Below are positions 32,556 through 45,003 of a DNA stretch of 64,000 bases, one piece after another (position 1 is the stretch's first letter; each line of letters begins with the position of its first letter). Made by a program: the position numbers and the translations under genes. The notes under the pieces were generated by a model. It worked only from the letters and a program-made list of their open reading frames with translations, did not search any database and had not been told where the DNA came from. This DNA comes from Cristatella mucedo (lineage: Eukaryota > Bryozoa > Phylactolaemata > Cristatellidae), in NCBI GenBank assembly GCA_009760855.2, contig WPIO01000116.1, positions 1,056,501-1,120,500 of the forward strand, written 5' to 3'.

Positions 32556-35170
32556 AATATTTGTGTGACACGCCTTTACTGTTTGCTGGAGACTTCAATA
32601 TTCACATTGAAGACCTCAGTAACAGCCAGTTATGCTCATTGCTAAACCATCTGGACAATTGGGTACTGTCCAACACATTAAGCACCACACATGTCTATGG
32701 CCAGCTTCTAGATCTTGTAATCGCGAAGGATGATCTCCCCAGTGACCATGGGGTAAACCAGCTGATCTTGTCAGATCACACAAAAGTCGATCTTGTTTAC
32801 TGTTCCTGCTCCCTTGTATGTACGGTTAACATCGAGTTTGTCGAGAGACACAGCTAACAAAACTTTTACAAAGATAATTATTTTATCTGGGTGTTGTACA
32901 GGTCATTTCGATCTGCATTAACACTCATCCGGCGGCCTTGGTACCCTCACTGATGCAGTGGACATGAGTCTCAGGAGTTCTCTAGACTAGCCATCCCCCA
33001 TTCGTTCTATCCGTGTACAGAGTCGCCGAGATTCCTTTAAGTTCACAAAACCACCTAAAGATGCACTGGAATCTGCACATGCTTGGATTTCGTTTTCAGA
33101 AATATGGATCTGATGAAGATACAGCTAATTTCAAAGACTTCCTTCGAGTTTAGAACCAGAAGCGTAAAAAAGCAGAGGATGCTTTTTTCGCTTGATTGCT
33201 GAATTTCAGCTACTCCTATCCTAAACATGTTTATAAGACAGTTAACAATTTACTGGCCAATGCTGAGAGGTCTGACTCCTAAGATGTTAAGGGCACATGG
33301 AAAAAATCTTCAGCCTTCTTTGTAGAAAAGTTCGTGCAAATTGATACTTCAATAAAGCCCCCTCTGACTAAGTTATTTACGGATTCACCACTTGTGACCT
33401 TCCATAAAAGGTTTTCCGAGAATTCAGCATTCAACATGGCTAACCTAATTAGGTCTAGCTAAAGAGGTCATCTCATGAAGACCCAATGCCATCATTTCGG
33501 TGGTATTCACGGAAAGACCGTATTAGCAGTGACATAACTGAAATTTGTAATGCTTCTTTGGGAAAGGTTGATCCCCGAGTCTTTCAAGCCTGTTATCGTT
33601 GTACCAATACTTAAAAACTATACATTAGGTACAGAGGTCATTGCAAACTGTCGCCCAGTTTCACTTCTTCCTTTATAATCAAACCTACTTAAAAAAAATG
33701 TTGCTAAGCAGCTGGTTGGACATATTGAAAAGAATGAAACGTTTCGAAAAGGATTCGACAAAAGCACTCTACTGAAACTGCTCTACTCCACGTTAGAGAT
33801 GTCATTTTAGGTGGAACCTACAATAACAATGTCACTGCCCTAGCTCTAGTAAATTTCTGAGGTGCCTTAGCCACTATTAATCAGGATTTTATATTTGAAC
33901 GATTCAGAACAACGATTGGTCCGGCTGACCAGGCACTTGCTTGGTTTAAATCGTACTTCTGTGAATGTTTTCAATCCGTGTTGTGTGGAGATGAGTTCAG
34001 GCACCAGGTCTCCCACACAAGAAGAGTCACCTGTAAAGTACTTCAAAGGTCCCTACTCGGTCACATGCTGTTCCCGATGTATACTCAGCCTCTGGAAACG
34101 TGATTAAGGCCAATGAAATAGGATTACTCTTTTACGGTGACGATACTGAGCTTGATTTGCCATTCAAATCGTTGGAGTCTGCTGCCGCAACATAGAAACT
34201 GATTACTTGCCTTAACGACGCTCGATTCAGGATTCCAAAAAAGGATTCCAAATTTACTGATGATAAAATTAAAATGCTGCTTATAGTATGCTCTATGCCT
34301 ATAGCTGGATTAAAGAGCTTTCTGCTTCTGATTGGTATTGCTGTTGTGTGACCACTTCGAGCTAAAAGTCTAGGTGTCGTTTTCGACACCTGCCTCCACT
34401 TTAAATGTTTCATTCAGGAGACTGCTTATATATCTAGCCATTACGCCCTATCCATATCCAAAATTATTAGCACAGTGGGTTGCTAGCAATTTAACTAGCT
34501 TCTAAGTTCTGTCTCTGCTTGATCATTGCAATTCCCATGTGGCAGTGCTATCAAAGAAAGCAACTAGGCCACTGCAGCTAACTATAAATGTAGCTGCAAG
34601 GCTAGTCTTCAAGTCCTAGATGCTTGAGGTCGTGTCTCCAAAGCTAAAAGCGCTAAGATGGATTCCGGTCGAGTGAATGATACAGAGTAAAATTAAGACA
34701 GTGACCTACGAGACCTGTCACGGCTTGGCACTATCGTACCATGCTAAACTGCTGCACCAATTTCAGTCTCTTCACATCGTCAGCTCCAGAGCAAACTATA
34801 AATTCACTCTCCCATTCAGCTAACCTAAGACCGTTGGGAACGGCTTCTTTGGCTCTGTAGGTTCTGTACTAAGGAGCAGGCATCCACACTTCTGTGTCTA
34901 CGAAAACTACTCTCGTGATGACGATTGTTTTTCATGTTTTTCAGTGGTCCTGAGCTGCTAAGTCTATGCTACCCACTACATCGTCTGCTCATCTGACCCT
35001 GCTATGCTTCCCGCTTTCTCTTTCCTGCGTGAGATGTAGTCCGGGGGCTACCAAATGCCTACAAAAATCAGCTTAGGCTGTATGTGTGCCATAAAAAACT
35101 CTCCTACTTTGCACCCGCGTAGTCGTTATGGTTGTGTGGAGTTACAGACTGAGATACATTTCACTACCAA
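32556..35170 (+). mobile_element. LINE B, longest copy: endonuclease, RT, C-terminus, 3' end
   Basis: Begins inside the APE-type endonuclease with FAGDFNIHIED (32586-32618) and ILSDHTKVDL (32785-32815). Remnants of the RT follow at about 33480-34200, including the MYTQPL block before the catalytic site (about 34080), then the thumb and C-terminus to about 34930 and the UTR to 35165. Stops and frameshifts occur throughout, so it is inactive. Confidence 0.75.
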
Positions 35171-35394
35171 TGACATGTAGGCAAGAAATAAAAGATATAC
35201 GGATACAAAATTCAGTAATACGACCTTGAAACTGATGCTCAACAGACGCGAATGTCGGTCGGCCGGAAGTATTAAAATTTAGCAACTGTGTTGCTCATGA
35301 CCGACAAATTTACCATGAGATTCTCTTTCCAGATTCGACCACCTGATTTCACAGCCTATGGCAAGCAGTTAGTTACAGAGAAGGAAGCTGGATT

Positions 35395-37180
35395 TTAAAA
35401 ATAATAATGATAATAACAATAACAATGCACCTAATAAAGCGCTCTCGGAGAGCTCGATCTCTCTCTCTCTAGGCACATTACATTCGATGCAAAGGGAAAT
35501 GCAATTGAATGGTGAGTAATGTCATGCTTGATAAACCAAGAAAATGAATAACATGGTTAGGGGTGACAGGCACAGGGTAAGCATGCAAATGTGGTTAGCG
35601 GCAACATGCACAGTGTTAGTAAGCATAAGCACGTGAAGGACGACTCACAGCGACCCGGTAAATGCTGTTCTAAATATGTGTATCTTTAGTTCCTTTTTAA
35701 ATGTGGTCAGGTCAGGGGAGGAACTGATGCGGGTTGGGAGGGAAACCCAGACTTAGGGAGCATGCGAACTAAATGCAATGTCACCAAAGGATTTGAAGTT
35801 TGTACACTGATGGATTCCGACAAGCTGGTAATACGATGTTTGGCCGAGTGGGGGAGTATATCTTAGAGATCGGTTAGAGCCATAGAATGAAGGGACCTAG
35901 AAGTGAGCGACAAAGCCTTGAAGTCAATCCCTTGCTCTACCGGTAGCCAGTGCAGGTCGGCGAGAAGTGGAGTAATGTGGCGACTTCGAAGCTCACGACA
36001 GACTAGCCTAGCTGCTGACTTTTGCACCAGCTGCAATCGCCTGATTGCTCAAGCTGGTAGGCCAGTAAGCAGTGAGTAGAAAAAGTCGAAACGGGATGTC
36101 ATGAATGCAGGGACCAACTTGGACGTGGAATCATTATCTAAACGAGCCGGAATCCTAGCAATATTTTGAAGCTGAAAATAGGCGGATTTGACCGTGGAAC
36201 TGACGTGGTCGTCTATCGAAAGGTTGCTTTGGAAATTGAAACAAATTAGGATGTGGTTCTCTTATCTAAACAAGCCAGAATTTAGCAACGTTATGAATCT
36301 GAAAATAGGCAGATTTTACTGTGCTGCTGATATGGTCGTCAAACGAGAGGTCGCTTTGGAACATGACACCTAGATTGAGCTGATTCAGCAGGAGATATGC
36401 GGGCAGAGCCAGATTAAAGTTTCAGCCTTTCCAATTTGTGAGCCAATAACTAGTAAGTTTGTTTTATTATCATTTTGTTTTAGAAATTTCACTGCAATCT
36501 ACGTGCTGATGTCATCTATACGTGTAGCAAGTGAGTTGAGAGAATTAGAGGTGCTCAAACGATTAGAGGGATCAAAGCGGAGGTACAACTGAGTGCCATC
36601 CCCATTGAGGTGAAAGCCTAGATTGTGCTTGGCAATCACATCAACAAGACGGAGAGTATAAAACGTGAAAAGAACAGGACGCAGCACAGAACCCTGAGGT
36701 ACCCTATATTTCAGAGGTACCTCGGCTGATCTTTATCCATTCGCATCAACCCTCTGGAGTCTCTCACTGACATAGGATCTCAACCGCTGCAGAGCAGTGC
36801 CAGTGATGCCCAGGCGAAATGAGAGGCGTTCTAGAAGAACTTCGTGGTCGATGGCATCAAAAGCTGCCGAAAGATCGAGCAAAACAAGCAGAGACACTCT
36901 ACCCATGTCCGCATTCCTAAGTAGGTCGTTGTATACCCTAAGCAATGCTGACTCTGTGAAGTTATTAGCTTTAAAGCCAGACTGGAACTTAGTAGCAAGG
37001 TGTGAGGTTTCGACATATGAGTTCAGCTGGTCCACCACGACCCGTTCCAGTGTCTTTGATAGGAATGGTAGAAGGAAGTGTGGGCTGTTGTTGCTTATGT
37101 TCTTGCATTGATGAAGGTATTTATGATTTATTTGTCTTTGCTGGTCCAAATTTTCACAAGGTCATGCAGCTGAAAGTAGG
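35395..37180 (-). mobile_element. LINE A: RT to 3' end
   Basis: Minus-strand RT frames: 37149-36733 (SKTLERVVVDQLNSYVE, GFKANNFTESALLRVYNDLL, LLVLLDLSAAFDAIDHEVLL) and 36687-36499. The active-site region reads GDGTQLY where an intact RT has a DD pair, so it is catalytically dead. C-terminal region, UTR, hairpin (35440-35480) and ATT-type tail follow. Confidence 0.85.
36120..36361 (-). repeat. Internal tandem duplication in LINE A
   Basis: 36120-36234 and 36248-36361 are about 80% identical copies of the segment encoding the SAYFQLHNIA-type motif. Divergence between the units shows the duplication is not recent. Confidence 0.75.
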
Positions 37181-37189
37181 CAGTCTTGA

Positions 37190-39140
37190 CTAGGTGCTAA
37201 TGTTGTGGCCTAATGAAGGAGTGTGCAATAGCAGGGAGACTACATTTCACACAGATTCGAACAAGATAGGCTGGCAGAGCTAATTTTGCCTGCTGACCGG
37301 TTAAGTTTTGGAGTCACGCTTGTTTTGCTCGTAAATATTAGGTTGGTTTAGTTATCACTCAATTCGAGGACTGTTGCTGCCATCCATGTATGGAAGTCAT
37401 CAATGCTTGCAGCCTCAGTTGAGATAATTAAATTTTCTTTATGGCAAGGGAGGAGTCAAGATTAATGTACAGCTTACTGTCTGACCGGATAGTACTTTTC
37501 AAAAAACAGAGAAAACAAGCTCAGTAGACGATGGACCTTTTATGTACTTCGATGAAGAACAATCTATCTAAGGTCACGATTGAACATCAATCATATAAGT
37601 ATTTTAATCCTGGATTGACATGATTTCGAGTACAGCTATGGAAGCACATTTATCTGGAATTAATTACTCCATTTCACCTGCCTGGCCATTTGTGAAGGGA
37701 ATTGTGGAAAACAGGAACTGCTAATGCATTGACCGTAAACTAGTACATAGCACATGCCTCAACAACTAAGAGAATTAACGCCTTTGGCTGTCCTGTGCCC
37801 ATTTATTGTTCAATCTGTAGTCACTACTGCAATTATTAACTTCATAAGATTTATATCAGGTGTACCCTGGAAGTGAAAGTCCCCTTCCCTTTAAAGAACA
37901 ACCACTTTCTTGGCTTCGGCCCTAAGACAAACTTACAGTCTTCAACAGTTAACGACCGACTTGAGAGATGTGGGATTCATTTTTGTTGACACGCTATGAT
38001 GGTGTTCACAGTCCCGGCCCAACTTGCTCGGTTTTCATTAGTCCGTTCAGGCTAATAACTTATCCTGCTGTCCATAGGTATACCCTGAGTAGGCCACTGA
38101 CCAAGAAAATTTAATGACGAAACATGTCCTACATTACCAGAAAAAATATTGGTATAATCAAACGATGTAGTCGTGATGCATCCTTAATAATTATCTGACC
38201 CTGTCTTTATTTCATTCTCATAAAAAATACAGTTTTTAGGTTCAATAGAATGTAACTATTCAAACCAGTGATGAGACCACTGCTTCTGCCTAGTCTCCTG
38301 ACTAGCCGTCATAGTCAAAGCCGCTGGCCGCTATTGCTGTTAAAAATTGTGCAGGCATTGGTGAGGGTATATCTGTCATCAGCTTTACCTTAAAAGTCAA
38401 GTAAGAAATCGGCCCCTTGTGTGATCGCATTTACAGGTAGTAGAATGCTGCTTTTGTATTCCTGTTACTCTGTGGCCTGAATAGGGAGTTTTTTTAACAT
38501 TGCTCCGATGCTTTGTTGCACCTGTAAATTGATTGCTCGTTTACTGAAAACCCGTCATTAATTCCGATCAATATTATAGTGTCCGTTAATTAAGAACCTG
38601 GTATAGGCACAACTTCGGTGATTTGCAAAAGAGAGTGGGAACTCTAAATCAGCACGCTAGCATCAATTTTAGGTTGCTTTTGCAGGTCTTAACGATGAAT
38701 TCATGTTCGCATATACAGTGATAAACGTGCCTTCAGCTTGGCCTATTTGTACATGCTACAACATTTCAGGACCTAGAATTTTACTTAATCGATGTGAGGC
38801 GTCGAACAACCTGCTCCATAAAACCCATTTGCTTTAGCCTTCTTTCACCTCTTCCAGGTGTTTGGCTAACCAGCTATCCACAGGCTAACCTTATCGACTA
38901 TCATAAACATACAGTTCCACCGATGTTGTTATAAACGTACTTCTCTTAAAAAGTGGAATTTGAATTGCTCTTTTAGTATGAGTAGATTGCACACTAAGTG
39001 ACGTATGTGACTTCTGATATGCTACGGAAGTAAGTTTCTTATCCCGACCATTAGGCCGAACGTTGTCGGTTAAAATACTGTCGTGACCTATATTTATCGT
39101 GGCAGCCAGAGTGTTTGATAGCCAAAAACGATCATATATC
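37190..39140. other. No gene recognised
   Basis: About 2 kb without recognised element or exon. Confidence 0.35.
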
Positions 39141-39145
39141 GCCGA

Positions 39146-39295
39146 GCTGGTTTGGTCTAGTGGTTAAGGTGTTCGCCCTGACTGAGGCCTGACTGATGTC
39201 GTGGGCTCGAGCTCCGAGGCATATGTGAAGCTCCTGAATAGAGATTAAGTTCTCTTAGGGCTCTATATAAATGAATTATCATAAATTATGATATA
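39146..39295 (+). mobile_element. tRNA-derived SINE, near full length
   Basis: GAGCTGGTTTGGTCTAGTGG (A-box region), B box GGGCTCGAGCTCC, then AGAGATTAAGTTCTCT hairpin and TATATAAATGAATTA tail. The stem flanks read AGCTCCT and AGGGCT and can still pair. It is not a functional tRNA: the cloverleaf beyond the boxes is not maintained. Confidence 0.85.
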
Positions 39296-39539
39296 TGTCG
39301 CTATACATGAGATCCTTTTGAAACAGCTAATGGTTGTTCAGTATCTGGTATTAGTTTTAAAGTAAAACCTAGATATATGAAGAGTGTTTGTGCTAAATAT
39401 GCAAATGAGTAAGTTATGATTTCCATCATTATGAAAATCGTTTATACTGCCAACAGATTAGGGTTCATGTATCATTCTACTGACTATTTCATGTGATTTT
39501 TATATATTTCGAACGGATCGTCCAAAGTCTGCATGCTCA

Positions 39540-40350
39540 CTGAAATATGTCGTTTCAAGCATACCTTTAGTCACAAGACTGCTTGTACAGCTAGCCATCA
39601 CGTCCTATTCCTATCAAAAAACTATTATTAGTCTTCAACAGCCGTCTGCAAAATTGTTGACTAGCTTCTTAGTTCTGTCTCGGCTCGATTATTGTAAAGC
39701 CATTTTAGCTGGGCTGCCTAAAAAAGTAGCTAGGTTACTGCAGTTGGCTGTGAAAATGGCTGCATGGCTACCTTTCATATCCCCGAGGTTTGACAACGTG
39801 TCTACTTTGCTAAATGCACTACGATGGCAGCCGGTTCATCGATATTGGTAGCATTGATATGTTATCCATGCAACTTTACCAAACTGACCCACAAGGCATG
39901 CCACAGTTTGGCACCTCAATACCCAGCTGAACAGCTATGCGAGTTTCAGCCTCCTCGTGCCCTCAGGTCCTGTATGGACAATATTGACAATTGATGCTCT
40001 TTCATTGTTCTGTGCAAAGACAGTTGGCCACAGAAGCTTTAGCTCCAGAATCCTTGATTGTGAAAGTCGCATCCTCAATTCAAAAGCGACTGTTCGAGCT
40101 GCGAACTATGGTTCATCGTTCCCAGTGATCCTTAGCTGGTACTTCCTTGCTACTTACCTAAGGAACTGCTTACGTGATTTGGCAATGATTCTTGCTGTCT
40201 CTTTGTTGTGTTGGATGAAGGCTGTCAGCTACCGAAGGCGTACCGAAAGCTGATTGCGATTTCAGTGAGCCATACACAACTGTCATGCTTAACACCCACG
40301 TGGTTGTTGTGGCTTTGTGAATTCACATATGGATATCAATTGCGTTACAT
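39540..40350 (+). mobile_element. LINE B, thumb/C-terminus and 3' end
   Basis: Frame 39654-39851 includes LSRLDYCKAILAGLPKKVA. It is then broken through to the 3' end with CATTACAT tail at about 40340. Confidence 0.7.
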
Positions 40351-40352
40351 TA

Positions 40353-40600
40353 CATGACAGCATTTAGTGAGTCCAATCGATTGACTTTTAAGTTCTTATG
40401 CCTGCTTACACTCTGTATACTGCCACTAACCATTCGTAGAGGCCGACCATGTGCAGGCCACCCCTAGCCAAGTTACTGCTAACCTTAAGATCATGCTTCC
40501 TTCTAGAAATTGCAGAAAGATCTTGAATTTTCTTAGGGCGCTTTGTCATCATATTTCTTATTATAATTTTAATTGTCATAATTGTTATTTTTATCATTGG
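40353..40600 (+). mobile_element. LINE A 3' fragment
   Basis: Starts at GACAGCATTTAGTGAGTCC directly after the LINE B tail. UTR and worn hairpin follow to about 40560. Confidence 0.6.
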
Positions 40601-40609
40601 GTTTGGAAT

Positions 40610-41500
40610 GCTTACCTCATAACTTCAAATTTCCTCCAAACCTTATAATGCTGGCTCTGCACCGGATAATTTTCATTTTCGACCTAAATATAACGTGAAT
40701 AAATTCACTACGTTCTTCGTTCCAAGGTTTAAACATACATCATTATTGTAACCGTCATAATCACGAAACAGAGCCACATGATTCACAATACTCAATCTAA
40801 TTTGTCATGAAGATGAAACAAAGCTGCGATCAGCATGGAGAACTCGTTGATCATGCAAATGGAATAGCAGGTATATTAGAGAAACTGCTTCTAGAAAACA
40901 TCAGGTATCTGCAAACGAAGCAGTCTAAAATAACTGAAAACTTAAATATTCCTTGACCATGTGGTAACGAATAAGTAACGTTCTTAAGTGAGTATATCAA
41001 GCAATTTATTTTAAGAGGAATGATTGCTGGGTAAGTTGAAACTAAAATTTCCTGAAAAATTATCATATTCTTTCTTGGAAATGACCAAGTATCCACACAG
41101 CAAAACTACACCGATAATAATTCTTAGAGAACTTCCACACGAAATTTGCTTTTCCAATGCGAAGTGCGTAAAGGTGTGTCACCTGCATGTTGTTGTATCT
41201 CAGTTTGTTTTACGTCATGACCGGCTTATGCAAATCAAAGTTTAATTAGTCACGGATTTCTACGACGAGTGAAGCTGACCTTCCTCATCGAAGCTCGTAA
41301 ATTCATCCTGCCATTTCATTGCACATTTTTTGGAAAATAGTTTTGAAACCGTAAACACTAAGCTTGTTCTTTAACCAGAAATAATCTCTCGTGCTATATT
41401 GTAGACAAAATTAGATTCTGCTGGACGCTGGAGCTGCTTTCAAATAGGCCTTTGCTGTTTGTTGTAACTAATAAACTTGTTAGAACGACGTGAACACTTA
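40610..41500. other. Upstream flank of gene copy 4, no gene recognised
   Basis: No shared blocks with the flank of copy 2 and no exon. Confidence 0.3.
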
Positions 41501-41633
41501 AATATTCAGATTCATACGTGTTTTGTGTTTAAAAAAAGTGGTTAATCAGTTCAACTGCTTCAACGCTCTCGTCCGACGCCGACTAGTTGAATATGACTCT
41601 TCTGAAGACTTTCTTGACAGGGTTAAGAGATTA

Positions 41634-41866
41634 TGACGTCAGGCGAAATATCCTGCATAGTTTTAGGCCTTTTCATGCCGCTTACTTCAAATTGGTATAG
41701 TATTATAACTAGAATAAGATTATTACTATCATGAATACCTCATAATTCAATTATTTGTCTTTTGCATTTACGTGGTAGCTGGAGGGTTAGTTCTCGCTAC
41801 ATCAGACTTATGACGTCTAATTTGGCCACAATATAAGGCGAGTTGGGTAGCTTGGAAAGTCAGTAA
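41634..41866 (+). promoter_or_regulatory. Promoter of copy 4: two CREs, TATA box, initiator
   Basis: TGACGTCA at 41634-41641, TGACGTC at 41811-41817, ATATAAGG at 41831-41838, and initiator TCAGTA at 41860-41865 with its A at 41862. TATA to +1 is 30 nt, exactly as in copy 2. Between copies these elements are better kept than their surroundings. Confidence 0.65.
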
Positions 41867-41946
41867 TACGACGGAGACGGTTCAGAGCATATCACTCATA
41901 AACGTATCGCTAAGCTGTAGCGACAGCCAAGTCCATTTACCAGACG
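41862..41946 (+). other. 5' UTR exon of copy 4
   Basis: 85 nt from the initiator to CCAGACG|GTAAGT. Matches 5644-5559 of copy 2. Confidence 0.6.
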
Positions 41947-42266
41947 GTAAGTTCTTTTGGCCATTGGCCGTGATGGCCACCTAGGTTGAGCTGTAGCTCG
42001 TCGCGACCTCAGGGCTCGAAGTAATTGGTTCAAATCATAATTTGCTCAACCTTACGTGTCACTGCAAGTGATAGGCTAAACAAAAAGGGTTGACAGTCGC
42101 TTTTATTAAGTTTCTTTGCATAATCTTGTTTGGTTACCTTAACATATACTGAATGAAACTTGGAGCTAAGAAATATGAGCAGTCTTAGGTTGTAACGCGA
42201 CAATTTATTTTTGACATGAAGACTTCCACTATATATTTTTTTATTTTATATCCGATTTATCATTAG

Positions 42267-42362
42267 ACTTCACCATGAGCGAGTCAAGAACTGCTCAGAA
42301 CGCCACGGAACTAACAGAATCCTTTCCGAAAAGGCAGAAAAAGGTGGATAGAAACAGCCTCG
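42267..42362 (+). CDS. First coding exon of copy 4
   Basis: A pyrimidine-rich tract and CATTAG acceptor (42261-42266) precede ACTTCACCATGAGC. The ATG at 42275 has strong context (CACCATGAG). 29 codons follow (start MSESRTAQNATEL, later a basic cluster KRQKK), ending CTCG|GTAAGT in phase 1. I see no counterpart in copy 2. Confidence 0.65.
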
Positions 42363-42690
42363 GTAAGTATAAAGAACCACATTCTTCAAGTTGCTGTAAA
42401 CTGTCAGGCTGGTTGTTACAAGCCGGAGGTTGATTTCGACGGTTAAATGTCTCAGAATCCAATCTTTGAAAACGGATAGGTTTACCGATTAGACTGCCGT
42501 GTGACTGAATTTTAAAGCTACGTAGACATTGGTTTGCATATGTACAGCCCCGATATTTTAGAACATACATTTTCTAACTTCAATTATTCCGAACTGCAGA
42601 AAAATTATAGGCGGTGCAATAAGAGTTAACGGTAAGGAAAACGTCCGTGATCGCTGTTGCTGACTCATGTTTACTTTAATTTTGTTGTAG

Positions 42691-42738
42691 AGTTCAACCT
42701 CTTCTGGGAGTTTGTTCTGAAGCTGCGTCGAGATATCG
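42691..42738 (+). CDS. 48-nt symmetric phase-1 mini-exon of copy 4
   Basis: Acceptor TTTTGTTGTAG, donor ATCG|GTAAGC. Encodes EFNLFWEFVLKLRRDI when joined to exon 1. It shares an initial Glu, Phe-Trp and terminal Ile with the 51-nt exon (EIIQAFWRNIEEEYENI), suggesting internal exon duplication. A decayed relative with lost splice sites lies at about 58640-58700 (minus). Confidence 0.65.
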
Positions 42739-43309
42739 GTAAGCTACTAATTTTACTTTCTTAAGAACGTGGAAGAATACCTGCTACTTTAGTAGGTGAC
42801 CAAATACACGTTTCAGCTAAGTCCATTTATTTCTTAGCGACTACTTAGAAGATTGCCCCTAGTCAGAGACTGCGATTTACCATGAGTATCTTGACTAGTC
42901 TAAGTGGCTGACTCCTGTGCGAAAATGTACTTATCCTTCGTCAAAAAAATCAGTTACAAACTGGATAGTGATACTTAATTTAGTTGAGAGTTTACATTTA
43001 GAATAAGTTTGATTCAAGATCGGTATCCTGTTGTCAACAGTTTTTTCAACGGAGGATAGGGAAACGATGTGGATGTTTTATGACGACAGTCAAACAATGA
43101 CTTTCTAAGCAATCATGTTACATTCTATTTTAAGTCATCGTTTTTTACTGTTTATAACGAAATAATCTTTCACGTTCAGTTAGACCAATTAGCATTCGGT
43201 CTTCAATAATAAATTTGTGAAGTTGCAGAAATTCTCTACCTTGCTTGCTTGAGAAAAAAGGCATCCCTTGGGGCACTTCTATGCCTTCTCAGTAGTAATA
43301 TATTGTTTC

Positions 43310-43720
43310 TCTGTCTGCTACTCCACAAAGTCAAGTGGTGGGGGTCCTGCGAGTCAGCTTAAGAACTTTGCTCACTATTCACAGATGGCCGTAACTTCGG
43401 TAAAGGTCTATGAGCAAGACACATTGCAAAATATGTGGTTGTAATACCTAAAATTGAATTCATAGTTTTGCTAACGAGGCCGAGTCACAATTCTCAGGCA
43501 TGGCGATAATAGTGTAACTTAATTGATATTGGAAGACATAGGGATGTGGCTACTCTATCCTAAAACCACAAAGGTAGGCTGCTGCTAATCTTTGCCTAGG
43601 ATATGAAGTGATATCTAGTCGTTAAGGCAGTCTTCTATGTTGAACTTTGAAAGGTTATGCAGTCATCTAAAAAGAAGGTTGATATCAGAGCCCACATAAA
43701 TGGGTCACTTAGCAAGATAG
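43310..43720 (-). mobile_element. LINE B fragment in intron of copy 4
   Basis: Strongly worn LINE B, 3' end next to the intron block 43020-43290. Same relative site and orientation as the LINE B pieces in copies 2 and 3. Confidence 0.55.
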
Positions 43721-44436
43721 GCCCTTACGAAAGAAGCACCTTTGTTTTTAAGCTCGTGATTAGGGTATATGCTAAGGCTAATTTTAACCAGTAATGCCAT
43801 CCAGGAAGATGCTATTTCATTAGGAATAATCATTATTCTCAACCGACTAGCTGGGCAATCATGATCTGTAATGGAGAAAAGTGCTGCTAGATAAGCCAGG
43901 CCATAGCTTCAACTTGTTCTACATGTATCACTGCACAGGATTCTTTTTTTTTGCTTCGAGGAATATTGTTAAGGTCGAATATTGTCTCTTGAATCCTGAT
44001 AACTGTTTTTGAAGTTAACACAAAAGGTTAACGGGAAATCAGGCCACAAATAATTAAAGATTTCGATGTAATCTTATCGTTTCAAGTTTTGGTCAAAATC
44101 GGGCCGATCTGCAGGATTTAATTTTCATAGGGATGCATTTTAAAACCTCAGCTATAGCTAAAATACGTTTTCACCTTAAACACAGGAGCAAAAACGTAAT
44201 CGTGATTTTCAGGAGACGAGCTCTTTTAACTAAACTTTATTAACATCACCACGTGTAACGGAAATATAATCAATGTTTGTGGCACTCCATTGATCCCCAT
44301 AGTCTGAAGCTATTAATAACTAGGATATTCATAAAGGTGTACTACCTCGCCAGGGCGTCACTGGCACTTCATTGCAATTATTCGTTTTCCATCTCATTGT
44401 AAGACTCCCGATTATTGACTTAAACTGCAAAACCTG

Positions 44437-44575
44437 CTGAGCTGGTTTGGTCCGGTGGTGAAGGTGCTCTCCCCGACCAAGGTCTGGCTGAGGTCGTGGG
44501 CTCGAGCCCCGAGGCATATGCAAAGCCCCTAAGTAAACATTAAGTACTTTTGCGGTGCTGTAAAAACGAATAACA
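44437..44575 (+). mobile_element. tRNA-derived SINE in intron of copy 4
   Basis: Head with GAGCTGGTTTGGTCCGGTGG and B box GGGCTCGAGCCCC. The tail is a variant hairpin with flanks AAGCCCC and GCGGTGCT. Absent at the corresponding place in copy 2. Confidence 0.8.
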
Positions 44576-45003
44576 TTTTTTTTAAATGTCAAAACGTCCT
44601 AAGAGAAAATACTGAAATATGTGGTACCACAGAGTTCTGTGACTAAATTCCTTTTTGTTAAGTTTATGCTCTTTCTCTTTCCGATGAGAGAGAGGTAGGC
44701 CAGGCACAACTCGGTTTTTAATTTTCTGCCGACGAGACTTAGTCGTACTTTGGCTTTGACCAACCTTAGTCCTCAGCACGTCTAATTGTCTCAACTCTCT
44801 TGCACTTTGTATTGTTTCAGTGTGTTATGACCGGTAACAGCTTATTTTTGTGAAGTGGATATTGAATTTGTTCTGCAATCAAAGATGTGCATGACCATCC
44901 CCAAGGAATTAACGTTTCAACCGTTCATACAGCGATTTTAGCAAAACATCTCTCCCTCCTTAGACATGCCGAGGCAGCGATACCCGCATCTTATTTATTG
45001 TAG

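Noticed and set aside
36797-37111. 104-codon plus-strand frame
   Set aside because: Antisense shadow of the LINE A reverse transcriptase frame on the minus strand.
44437-44515. tRNA gene
   Set aside because: A and B boxes are present but the cloverleaf is not kept, the unit recurs several times with a LINE-type tail, and copies diverge freely; it is a SINE.
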